Below, piece by piece: positions 1 to 5,227 of a stretch of DNA of 5,549 nt. Source of the stretch: Minisyncoccota bacterium (GTDB lineage Bacteria > Patescibacteriota > Minisyncoccia > UBA6257 > 1-14-0-10-40-38); contig JAGVPS010000087.1 in the NCBI GenBank assembly GCA_020052135.1, positions 1 to 5,549 of the forward strand, in the 5' to 3' direction. Each line of letters begins with the position of its first letter. Position 1 is the first letter of the stretch. The translations under genes and the position numbers were made by a program. The notes below the pieces were generated by a model. The model was not told where the DNA came from, searched no databases, and was given only the letters and a program-made list of their open reading frames with translations.

Positions 1-243
1 CGCGTCTAACTTGTTATTGGTAAATCGAATGCCCCAGCGATAGTTTTCTACACGATATATAGATTTTCCCTGCGCGTCTCGAATCATCGCGACAAGGATT
101 TTTTCTTGCGTGTTAAATTCCTCGGTATTTTTGTAACCAAGCAGTGGAAACACCGCAAACCCGGCAACTATAAGGATAAGCGCGAACCCTATGAATAATT
201 CGATAAGGGTAAATCCGGAACGATTTTTAATGTTTTTTATCAT
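1..243 (-). CDS. Minor pseudopilin, GspH/FimT-like (5' part, cut by window edge)
   Basis: This is an open frame from the ATG at 243 to the left edge: 81 codons with no stop, so the C-terminus lies outside the window. The N-terminus is a class III prepilin signal: a short basic leader (MIKNIKNRSG), cleavage expected between Gly10 and Phe11, then FTLIEL with the conserved Glu at mature position 5, followed by a hydrophobic helix to about residue 35. The later part, with an alpha segment and 'YRWGIRF', resembles the GspH/FimT class of minor pilins; the prepilin call is firm, the subclass is inferred. It is the gene after pilC, 60 bases downstream of the pilC stop, a usual place for minor pilins that prime or stabilise the fibre. 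No Shine-Dalgarno sequence is evident before the ATG. The signal makes it an inner-membrane protein until assembly. Confidence 0.88.
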   Translation of the reverse strand, partial: MIKNIKNRSGFTLIELFIGFALILIVAGFAVFPLLGYKNTEEFNTQEKILVAMIRDAQGKSIYRVENYRWGIRFTNNKLDA

Positions 244-254
244 TCTAATTATTC

Positions 255-294
255 CCGCCTTCTCCGCTAACTGGCGGATTCGGACGGGCAGGCG
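255..294. repeat. GC-rich compound stem-loop between pilC and the minor pilin
   Basis: The 60-base gap between pilC and the minor pilin is far richer in G and C than the AT-rich gaps elsewhere in the window. It contains nested inverted repeats: CGCCT (256-260) with AGGCG (290-294) outside, and TCCGC (263-267) with GCGGA (274-278) inside. TCCG (263-266) can also pair with CGGA (281-284). No T-run follows on either strand, so it is a poor intrinsic terminator. It may be a dispersed palindromic (REP-like) unit or an mRNA structure separating pilC from the next cistron; only one copy is in the window, so repeat status is inference. Confidence 0.45.
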
Positions 295-303
295 CGATTA
301 CTT

Positions 304-1515
304 CTAGAATTGTCCTACAAGCTGATAGATGGGAACAATAATAGAGAGCGCAATAACTCCCACAGTGAGACCGATACCCAAGAGCAGTACTGGTTCGATA
401 AATGCGATAAGCGTTTTAATTGCCGAGTCAATTTCAGCTTCATAAAAAGTACCGAGTGTCTTTAAAATATCGTCCAAATGTCCCGCCTTTTCGGAAACCG
501 CCATAAGATTTGAAACAACCGAGGGAAACACCGGCTCCTTTTTAAATGACTCGCCCAAGGTGAGCCCCTTTGAGATTCCTTCGCCTGAGATTCGGCGGAG
601 CGCGCTTGATACTCCCTCCTCGGCAACCGCATCAGCGGTAATTTCGATAGCTGACACAATGGGAATTCCTGATTTCAAAAGCGACGACAACGTTGAGGAA
701 AAACGCTGTAACGCAATGCGATGGCGAATCGTGCCAATGACGGGAATTGCATTCAAGGCGCGGGAACCAATGCGGCGGCCTCCTTGAGTTTTAAAAAAGA
801 AAAAGCTCATGCCTGCCAAGAACACCGCTCCCACACTCAAAATGATGGCGATATATTCATTTAAGAAAAGCCCTACCGCAAAAACAATCCGTGAGAAAAG
901 AGGCGGTTCAAACCCCCCGCCGGAAAAGATATCGGCTATTTTAGGTAGCGCGAAAGTGACTAGAAAGAGCACAATCACGCTTGCCACGCCGACAAGCAAT
1001 ATCGGGTATATAAGCGCCGCCTTAACTTTACCCTTTAATTCCTTTTCTTTTTGCAGTGATTCGTTCAGATCCTCAAGCACATGCTCCAAATTGCCCGAGG
1101 ATTCGCCCGCTTTTATGAGATTTACAAACACGGGAGAGAATGACTTGGGATACCGCGCGAATGTCGAGTAGAAGGGCTCTCCGCGCTCCAAGCTCTCCCG
1201 AATCTCCACCATAAACTCCTTCACCGCAGGCTTATCAAAATCAGTCACTAAAATATCAATTGCCTTAAAAAGGTCGGTGCCGACCTTCAGCATCAGCGAA
1301 AGATATTTAGTAATAAAGATTTTATCGCTGACCGTTATCTTTGACCCGAATATTCTTTTCCGAACACCGCCCGCTTTACCATCGGCTGGCTTGACGCTCA
1401 TGGGTTTTAGATTACGCGCCGCAAGCGCAGAAAGTACTGCGCTCGTGGTATCGGCATCCATATTGCCCTCAACAAGTTTTCCGTCTGCCTGAAACGCAAC
1501 GTAGTGAAATTTCAT
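304..1515 (-). CDS. pilC: Type IV pilus platform protein PilC / GspF family
   Basis: PilC is the inner-membrane platform that transmits ATPase rotation and gathers pilins at the base of the fibre. The 403 residues match the usual family length. There is a short N-terminal region (1-60), then two repeated T2SS-F domains of about 120 residues (roughly 65-190 and 270-395). Each holds the family signature, 'KAGESSGNLE' (135-144) in the first and 'SEKAGHLDDIL' (341-351) in the second. Predicted membrane helices are about 168-190, 211-240 and 370-398. 'ALIYPILL' (167-174) and 'AFIEPVLLLGIG' (371-382) are typical of the helix entries. The ATG at 1515 begins MKFHYVAFQADGK, a normal start for this family. 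No Shine-Dalgarno sequence precedes it; the 104-base upstream gap is the AT-rich repeat separating it from pilB. It stops at TAG (304-306) and no frameshift is seen. Confidence 0.96.
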   Translation of the reverse strand: MKFHYVAFQADGKLVEGNMDADTTSAVLSALAARNLKPMSVKPADGKAGGVRKRIFGSKITVSDKIFITKYLSLMLKVGTDLFKAIDILVTDFDKPAVKEFMVEIRESLERGEPFYSTFARYPKSFSPVFVNLIKAGESSGNLEHVLEDLNESLQKEKELKGKVKAALIYPILLVGVASVIVLFLVTFALPKIADIFSGGGFEPPLFSRIVFAVGLFLNEYIAIILSVGAVFLAGMSFFFFKTQGGRRIGSRALNAIPVIGTIRHRIALQRFSSTLSSLLKSGIPIVSAIEITADAVAEEGVSSALRRISGEGISKGLTLGESFKKEPVFPSVVSNLMAVSEKAGHLDDILKTLGTFYEAEIDSAIKTLIAFIEPVLLLGIGLTVGVIALSIIVPIYQLVGQF

Positions 1516-1516
1516 G

Positions 1517-1618
1517 TTTCAAATGCAAAATTTAAAAATCAAAGTGAAAAATTATTGTATTTGCTTATCATTCTAACATTTTACCTTGTCATTTTCCATT
1601 TTGATATTTGCATTTTCA
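1517..1618. repeat. ORF-less miniature inverted-repeat element in the pilB-pilC gap
   Basis: Almost the whole 104-base gap between pilB and pilC is made of words shared with the repeats around the IVP gene. Read inward on the minus strand, the right half (about 1618 down to 1567) matches the right IVP repeat (about 3785 down to 3734) without gaps across roughly 50 bases with few differences, including ATATCAAAATG and AAAATGACA. The left half (plus strand) shares the exact 15-mer ATCAAAGTGAAAAAT (1538-1552) with 3359-3373, and the exact 16-mer TGCAAAATTTAAAAAT (1524-1539) with 3751-3736 on the minus strand. The ends are imperfect inverted repeats of each other. The counterpart of the IVP start is present (ATGGAAAATGACAAG) but a TAG ends that frame after eight codons. 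It looks like an internally deleted or decayed copy; low complexity is a caution. Confidence 0.6.
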
Positions 1619-1619
1619 A

Positions 1620-3335
1620 TTATTCTCGAATAACCCTCAGTACCTCCTCCAATGTCGTCATTCCCCGCTCCACTTTGCGCAATCCATCCTCAAACATGGT
1701 GATGTATCCATGTTTCCTGGCAAGCTCGCGAAGCCCATCGAGTGTGAAGGTGGGCGTCACAATATATTGCCTGATTTCTTCGGTTATATTTAGTATTTCA
1801 TGGATTCCCATACGGCTTCGGTAGCCAGTGTGGTTGCATGCCGGACATCCTTTTCCTTTGAATAACGTGCTGGGGATTTTAAGTTCTCGGTTCAGCTTCA
1901 GCATACCGAGCTGATGTTCTATAGATGCCTTCATTTCCGGCGCTACTTTATATGACGCGATGCACGTCATGCATATTTTCCGCACCAAGCGCTGTGCCAT
2001 AATTGCATTCAATACCGCCGCAACCAAGAATGGCTCAACTTTTAGATCAAACAACCGAGGCACTGCGGTCGGCGCGTCGTTTGTGTGGAGCGATGAGAGC
2101 ACGAGGTGGCCCGTGAGCGCCGCCTGCACTGAAATCTCCGCGGTTTCTTCGTCGCGAATTTCTCCCACCATAATCACGTTCGGGTCCTGCCGGAGAATAG
2201 AGCGGAGTCCCGCTCCAAACGTGATCCCGGCCATTTCATTCACCTGTGTCTGGTTTACGTACTTCATCGAGTACTCAATCGGGTCTTCGATGGTCACGAT
2301 ATTTACCTCGGTCTTATTAATCACGTTCATGACTGCGTAGAGCGTGGTCGTTTTTCCTGAACCGGTCGGACCCGTGATAAGCACCATGCCATAGGTCTTC
2401 GCGATATTTTCCCGGAGCGTTTTCACCACATCGGGAAACACGCCCATTTCTTCAAATGACAGCGGCCGATCCACGGATGCCAAGAGACGCATTTCCACTT
2501 TTTCTCCGTAGAACGTGGGCAAAATAGACACACGCACATCAATCGTCTCGCTCGCCGTTCGATACCGGAACCGTCCGTCCTGCGGTTTGAAGTGCTCATC
2601 AAGCTTTAGGCCCGAAAGAAGTTTAAAACGCGCGGAGAGCGCCGCGTGCACTTCTTTTTTAATCCTCATGATCTCATGCAGAATGCCGTCAATGCGAAAC
2701 CGCACGAGCACCTCGTCCTCTAAAACTTCGAGATGGATATCAGAGCTCCGCAGGGATAGGGCATACGAAAGCAAGTTGTCGGTGAGCGCCACAATAGGCA
2801 AATCTTTCGCGGCTTCTGTTGCTTCCTTCTCGCTAATTTTCGATTGGAGCGATGCCTCGATATTTTCCTGAATGGTTTTTGCAAAATCTTCAGAAACGCG
2901 CTTCCCGTAGAAGGCAAGCCCGCGGTTAAAATCATCCTTTGAAGCAAGGAAGGTTTTGATCTTTGTTTTAAGACGACTCTCTAAAAATGAAATGGTCACG
3001 AGGTCGCTCGGGTCCTCGAGCGCTACGAGGAGGGTCCCGTCCGACTCTTTTCCAAAGACAATAGCTCCTTTCTCGCGAGCAGTTTCTTCGCTAAGGAGCC
3101 GGAGAGCACTTTCGTCAATCTGCCGATCTCCGAGGTTCGCGCGCTCAATGCCATAAAACTTAGAAAGCGCTGCCTGGTAATATTCCTCGGTGATGATGTT
3201 GTCCTCCAGAAGAATTTCTGCGGCGCCCCGCCCCATGCGCTTTCCCTCTTGTATCGCCACGTCAAAGCGATTGCTCTCAAGAATGCCGTCAGCGATGAGA
3301 ATCTCCTTTAACTTGTCATCGGGAATCTTCAGCAT
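1620..3335 (-). CDS. pilB: Type IV pilus assembly ATPase PilB / GspE family
   Basis: PilB is the cytoplasmic hexameric ATPase that powers pilus extension through PilC. At 571 residues it has normal length and full architecture. The N-terminal GspE/MshEN-type domain covers roughly 1-150. An N2 region follows with 'SSDIHLE' (197-203), 'RFRIDG' (212-217) and 'HFKPQDGRF' (248-256). The C-terminal ATPase has the Walker A 'GPTGSGKT' (322-329), the Asp box 'TIEDPIEY' (348-355), the Walker B region 'DPNVIMVGEIRDEETAE' (384-400) and the His box 'LTGHLVLSSLHTNDA' (407-421). A tetracysteine zinc site (C455, C458, C497, C500) is typical of extension ATPases of the PilB/GspE class rather than the retraction ATPase PilT. 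All catalytic residues are intact. The start ATG at 3335 gives MLKIPDDKLKEILI, usual for the family. Downstream is pilC; upstream, 58 bases away, is the IVP gene. Confidence 0.97.
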   Translation of the reverse strand: MLKIPDDKLKEILIADGILESNRFDVAIQEGKRMGRGAAEILLEDNIITEEYYQAALSKFYGIERANLGDRQIDESALRLLSEETAREKGAIVFGKESDGTLLVALEDPSDLVTISFLESRLKTKIKTFLASKDDFNRGLAFYGKRVSEDFAKTIQENIEASLQSKISEKEATEAAKDLPIVALTDNLLSYALSLRSSDIHLEVLEDEVLVRFRIDGILHEIMRIKKEVHAALSARFKLLSGLKLDEHFKPQDGRFRYRTASETIDVRVSILPTFYGEKVEMRLLASVDRPLSFEEMGVFPDVVKTLRENIAKTYGMVLITGPTGSGKTTTLYAVMNVINKTEVNIVTIEDPIEYSMKYVNQTQVNEMAGITFGAGLRSILRQDPNVIMVGEIRDEETAEISVQAALTGHLVLSSLHTNDAPTAVPRLFDLKVEPFLVAAVLNAIMAQRLVRKICMTCIASYKVAPEMKASIEHQLGMLKLNRELKIPSTLFKGKGCPACNHTGYRSRMGIHEILNITEEIRQYIVTPTFTLDGLRELARKHGYITMFEDGLRKVERGMTTLEEVLRVIRE

Positions 3336-3346
3336 ATAAATAAGTT

Positions 3347-3377
3347 TAAAATGTAAATATCAAAGTGAAAAATGACA
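3347..3377 (+). repeat. Left inverted repeat of the IVP element
   Basis: A 31-base repeat containing TAAAATGTAAATATCAAA and ending AAAAATGACA. It matches the right repeat (3783-3753, minus strand) at 29 of 31 positions, the differences being the 19th and 22nd bases. It lies just beyond the IVP stop and 12 bases before the pilB start, so a transcript crossing the element could form a long stem whose base opens just before pilB. Confidence 0.75.
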
Positions 3378-3378
3378 A
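3350..3378 (-). promoter_or_regulatory. Possible pilB promoter carried by the inverted repeat
   Basis: On the minus strand the repeat reads TTGTCA (3378-3373), a 17-base spacer, and TACATT (3355-3350), pointing at pilB. The -35 matches the sigma70 consensus at five of six bases and the -10 at four of six. Transcription would begin near 3343, about eight bases before the pilB ATG. The same spacing occurs in the other copies because it is part of the repeat. In DNA this AT-rich a chance match is quite possible. Confidence 0.3.
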
Positions 3379-3393
3379 TTTAAAATAATAAAA

Positions 3394-3765
3394 TTATCGC
3401 TTCCCTTTAAGCGTAATGATGCTCGAGGCAATAATATTGGCAACCTCATGTAATTCGTCTAATAACCATTGTAGCTCATTATGCTCGCCTTTTTGAGTAT
3501 CACGGAGTAATGAAAGCCAAACTTTTGATTCATTCGCTGATTTCAATGAATGTGTAAAAAAGTTGATAAAATCCTTCTTAGAGCTTGCCGAGTTAGCTTC
3601 TATATAATTTGCTAAAACGCTTGTGCCGCTTCTCAAAAGCTGTTTTCCCATCACGGAACAAACCGAATCTCGCGGGAGTTTATCAATAAATTTAATGAGT
3701 CGGAGAACCCAGGCGTACAGGCGTTTTTTAAAATCATTTTTAAATTTTGCACTGTCATTTTGCAT
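3394..3765 (-). CDS. Four-helix-bundle protein, 23S rRNA intervening-sequence (S23/IVP) family
   Basis: A 123-residue protein of the IVP family, which folds as a four-helix bundle and usually assembles as a pentamer. The hallmarks are visible: 'QLLRSGTSVLANYIEA' (42-57), 'SSKKDF' (61-66), 'SLKSANESKVWLSLLRD' (73-89) and a C-terminal helix 'LLDELHEVANIIASSI' (101-116). The length is normal and the frame intact. Its molecular function is not established; members are known from intervening sequences of 23S rRNA genes and are related to the Avd accessory protein of diversity-generating retroelements. The ATG at 3765 lies inside the right inverted repeat, so the first few residues (MQNDSAKFKN) are repeat-encoded; an in-frame stop just upstream (3781-3783) excludes a longer form. 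There is no Shine-Dalgarno site. It lies between the membrane-protein gene (24 bases upstream) and pilB on the same strand, and is probably a passenger, not a pilus component. Confidence 0.9.
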   Translation of the reverse strand: MQNDSAKFKNDFKKRLYAWVLRLIKFIDKLPRDSVCSVMGKQLLRSGTSVLANYIEANSASSKKDFINFFTHSLKSANESKVWLSLLRDTQKGEHNELQWLLDELHEVANIIASSIITLKGKR

Positions 3766-3783
3766 TTTGATATTTACATTTTA
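3753..3783 (-). repeat. Right inverted repeat of the IVP element
   Basis: Minus-strand copy of the 31-base repeat, ending seven bases short of the stop codon of the upstream membrane-protein gene (3790-3792). It contains the IVP start codon (3765-3763) and continues inward with TGCAAAATTTAAAAAT (3751-3736), a word found again in the pilB-pilC gap. Thus repeat and coding sequence overlap. Confidence 0.75.
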
Positions 3784-3789
3784 CATTTA

Positions 3790-4359
3790 CTAGAACCTAA
3801 AGCTGTTCCACCACGCCTGGTTAGCGCCCCAAAACTGAACAAGAAGGATGAGTATTATCGCTAAGGGCATCCAAAAATAGTAGAGGGGCATCCGCTCGCC
3901 TTTTTTGAGAAACATAGCAGAAGCAATTGCGGGTAAAAGAAGCATAAGCAAAATATATGCGAAAAGCGCAGGGTACCCCACAAGAAAGATTCCGAGCGCG
4001 GCGACGTAGAGCTCCTCGTCTTCGAAGAATACTTTTCCTTTTTTCTTGTGAAAATACTCGCCTATGAGAATGAGAAGAACGCTCGCAATAAGGGAAATAA
4101 GGTGCGTATTCCAATAATGGAGCCGCACATATCCGAAAAACCAACGGATACCCTCAGTGGTGTGCAGTGTATATCCTAATGGTCCGCTTCCAAATGCCTG
4201 GTATTGCAACACCGAAATATAGGTCCAATACCCTACTACGGCGACAAATACACCTAAACAGATAAGTCGTATGGCACGTTTTAAAAAAGCGCGTCGAAAG
4301 ATTTGCAAAAATAACGTTACTGCCAAAATCGCTACAATGCCGTATGACAAAAAATCCAT
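3790..4359 (-). CDS. Polytopic membrane protein of unknown function in the pilus locus
   Basis: I do not recognise this 189-residue protein with certainty. It has about six hydrophobic helices (roughly 4-20, 32-52, 83-100, 117-133, 134-150 and 160-178). The basic loops (22-31 RRAFLKRAIR, 104-109 HKKKGK, 151-156 LKKGER) all fall on one side, presumably cytoplasmic. A longer outside loop (53-82) is rich in Gly, Tyr and His. The C-terminal half, from 'ELYVAALGIFLVGYPAL' (116-132) to 'MPLYYFWMPLAIILIL' (157-172), has the helix spacing of an A24 prepilin peptidase from its GxGD motif to its IPFGP motif. However the GxGD position reads FEDE (112-115) and the first catalytic Asp is not found, so peptidase activity is not supported. 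It follows the pilin gene and has its own extended -10 promoter. It could instead be an unrelated lineage-specific membrane protein. Confidence 0.8.
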   Translation of the reverse strand: MDFLSYGIVAILAVTLFLQIFRRAFLKRAIRLICLGVFVAVVGYWTYISVLQYQAFGSGPLGYTLHTTEGIRWFFGYVRLHYWNTHLISLIASVLLILIGEYFHKKKGKVFFEDEELYVAALGIFLVGYPALFAYILLMLLLPAIASAMFLKKGERMPLYYFWMPLAIILILLVQFWGANQAWWNSFRF

Positions 4360-4365
4360 ATATCT

Positions 4366-4374
4366 ATAATAACA
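4366..4374 (-). promoter_or_regulatory. Extended -10 promoter before the membrane-protein gene
   Basis: Minus strand TG-T-TATTAT: TG at 4374-4373 and a -10 hexamer at 4371-4366 matching five of six consensus bases. Initiation about seven bases on would fall at or within a base or two of the ATG at 4359, implying a leaderless or nearly leaderless mRNA, in line with the lack of a Shine-Dalgarno site. No good -35 is present, as is usual for extended -10 promoters. Confidence 0.45.
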
Positions 4375-4376
4375 TA

Positions 4377-4408
4377 AACAGTTTGCTCTTCTTCAGAAGA
4401 CAACTGTT
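4377..4408 (-). terminator. Terminator-like hairpin after the second pilin gene
   Basis: AACAGTT (4377-4383) pairs with AACTGTT (4402-4408), and TCTTC (4387-4391) with GAAGA (4396-4400) around a TTCA loop. On the minus strand it begins 27 bases after the pilin stop and is followed by a T-rich tail. The stem is AT-rich and has a small internal bulge, so it is probably a weak terminator or attenuator allowing read-through to the machinery genes. It directly adjoins the extended -10 element for the next gene. Confidence 0.45.
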
Positions 4409-4435
4409 ACCAAAAAAAATAATGGAGTAGAAAAT

Positions 4436-5110
4436 TTAGAGAGCAAAGCCTGGAGCGTTACCTACTTCATAGATATTGTCTGCCATTGCTTGATTTATGG
4501 TAACTCCTTGTCTTGCACTTGTTCCTCCATCGGTGCTTTCTACATCTTTATCTCCTCCAAAAGCATACTTTATGCTCTCCATACTTGCATTGAGCTCATA
4601 TTGTGTTCCTTTACACTGGAACGCATAGAACCGACCGATGGTTGATAAATAAGCTATTCCTTGTACATAGGGATTAGGATCTATTGGCAAATTAGATAAA
4701 GGAGGATTCCCTATTGTATTTAGAGGCACAGAAACCCATCCTTGCCCATCAACATTTCTTATAACCGTAGAAGAAATAGAGGCTGAGGCCAGCACAGGAC
4801 TGGGATTAGTAAAGGGTTGTCCACCTGTGGGGATTGATATGGGATTATTAGTCCATTGAGAAGCCCGCCAGGTATGAGACGTGCCCGAAAAACCAAGCTC
4901 GCAGTTGCCCGGGTTGAGCGTCGGCGTTGTTGTACGTACAAGATATAAACTAATAGCACTTTTTATGCTTTTAAAATCAGAAATGCGCTGAGCGTCTCTT
5001 GCCTGTTTCAAAAGCTCATTCGGATTCAATATGAGAACTACTGTCGTTGCCAAAATTGCAAGAATACCGATAACGATAAGAAGTTCAATCAACGTAAATC
5101 CTTTTTTCAT
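4436..5110 (-). CDS. Type IV pilin (major-type prepilin), complete
   Basis: A 224-residue prepilin that would be cut by the prepilin peptidase after Gly4 (MKKG/FTLIEL), leaving Phe at mature position 1 and Glu at 5, then inserted in the membrane by its first helix (about 5-28) before entering the fibre. The helix continues with the charged pattern 'QARDAQRISDFKSIKSAISLYL'-like segment at 36-57, common in pilins of Patescibacteria. The globular domain has two cysteines (Cys70 and Cys156), which may form the usual C-terminal disulfide, and ends 'YEVGNAPGFAL'. An in-frame GTG at 5158 would add 16 residues, but the ATG at 5110 is preferred: it gives the normal four-residue leader, and the promoter lies between the two. 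The last 66 residues are about 64% identical (42 of 66, counted by hand) to the pilin encoded just upstream, so the two are tandem paralogues. Confidence 0.93.
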   Translation of the reverse strand: MKKGFTLIELLIVIGILAILATTVVLILNPNELLKQARDAQRISDFKSIKSAISLYLVRTTTPTLNPGNCELGFSGTSHTWRASQWTNNPISIPTGGQPFTNPSPVLASASISSTVIRNVDGQGWVSVPLNTIGNPPLSNLPIDPNPYVQGIAYLSTIGRFYAFQCKGTQYELNASMESIKYAFGGDKDVESTDGGTSARQGVTINQAMADNIYEVGNAPGFAL

Positions 5111-5116
5111 GTATAC

Positions 5117-5145
5117 ATGATAGCTTTTTAGAACTCGCTTTGCAA
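5117..5145 (-). promoter_or_regulatory. Sigma70-like promoter of the second pilin, nearly leaderless
   Basis: Minus strand TTGCAA (5145-5140), exactly 17 bases, then TATCAT (5122-5117). Each hexamer matches consensus at four or five of six bases with ideal spacing. The start point expected about seven bases after the -10 falls at or next to the ATG at 5110, so the mRNA would have little or no leader. This also argues against the upstream GTG start at 5158, which would lie upstream of the promoter. Confidence 0.6.
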
Positions 5146-5150
5146 AAAAA

Positions 5151-5159
5151 TTATCCACA
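5151..5159 (+). promoter_or_regulatory. Perfect DnaA-box word upstream of the pilin promoter
   Basis: TTATCCACA is an exact match to the bacterial DnaA-box consensus and lies five bases upstream of the -35 hexamer. A given 9-mer is expected about 0.04 times in a window of this size on both strands. Only one box is seen and there is no AT-rich unwinding element with further boxes, so it is not an origin. DnaA-linked control of the pilin gene is possible; chance is also possible. Confidence 0.35.
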
Positions 5160-5172
5160 CACTTCAGTATAA

Positions 5173-5209
5173 AGCAAAAACAGCCCGGGAAAGTCGGACT
5201 GTTTTTGCT
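5173..5209 (-). terminator. Intrinsic terminator after the first pilin gene
   Basis: A perfect 11-base stem, AGCAAAAACAG (5173-5183) with CTGTTTTTGCT (5199-5209), extended past one mismatch by CCG/CGG (5185-5187, 5195-5197) around a seven-base loop. Read on the minus strand, the descending arm carries TTTTT and is followed by TTATA, and the hairpin starts 19 bases after the pilin stop. The A-run and T-run symmetry means it could also work on the plus strand, where no gene is seen. It separates the two pilin transcription units. Confidence 0.85.
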
Positions 5210-5227
5210 GAAAATCTAGAGATGATT

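Larger units (their letters stand above)
3347..3783. mobile_element. Putative IVP element: four-helix-bundle gene inside inverted repeats
   Basis: A block of about 437 bases between pilB and the upstream membrane-protein gene begins and ends with the same 31-base sequence in opposite orientation (3347-3377 plus, 3783-3753 minus; 29 of 31 identical), and encloses one gene, the IVP protein. The arrangement is like the intervening sequences known inside 23S rRNA genes of Leptospira and Coxiella, where complementary ends form a stem around an IVP-type ORF. Here it sits between protein genes. I see no transposase, no convincing target-site duplication and no reverse transcriptase. A related ORF-less copy lies one gene downstream. 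The repeats are seen; mobility is inference. Confidence 0.5.

Noticed and set aside
1504..1824. Plus-strand open frame across the pilB-pilC gap
   Set aside because: It is composed of AT-rich repeat sequence plus antisense pilB; its hydrophobic stretch comes from T-rich codons and there is no supporting start context.
1960..2340. Plus-strand open frame of 126 codons opposite pilB
   Set aside because: It lies antisense within the conserved ATPase domain and its protein has no recognisable features; like the other plus-strand frames in the window it is a shadow of a real gene.
3394..3765. Diversity-generating retroelement, suggested by the Avd-like IVP protein
   Set aside because: There is no reverse transcriptase, no template/variable repeat pair with adenine-specific differences, and no target gene in the window.
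1517..3783. CRISPR array from the recurring AT-rich repeats
   Set aside because: The copies are few, in mixed orientation, unevenly spaced and separated by whole genes, without unique spacers.
3330..3800. Target-site duplication flanking the IVP element
   Set aside because: Only very short AT-rich matches such as TTTA can be found outside the repeats, no better than chance.
5111..5158. Longer pilin start at the in-frame GTG (5158)
   Set aside because: It would add 16 residues to the leader and lies upstream of the TTGCAA-N17-TATCAT promoter; the ATG at 5110 gives the standard MKKG leader.
5151..5159. Replication origin
   Set aside because: A single DnaA box without a cluster of boxes, a DNA unwinding element or replication genes is not enough.
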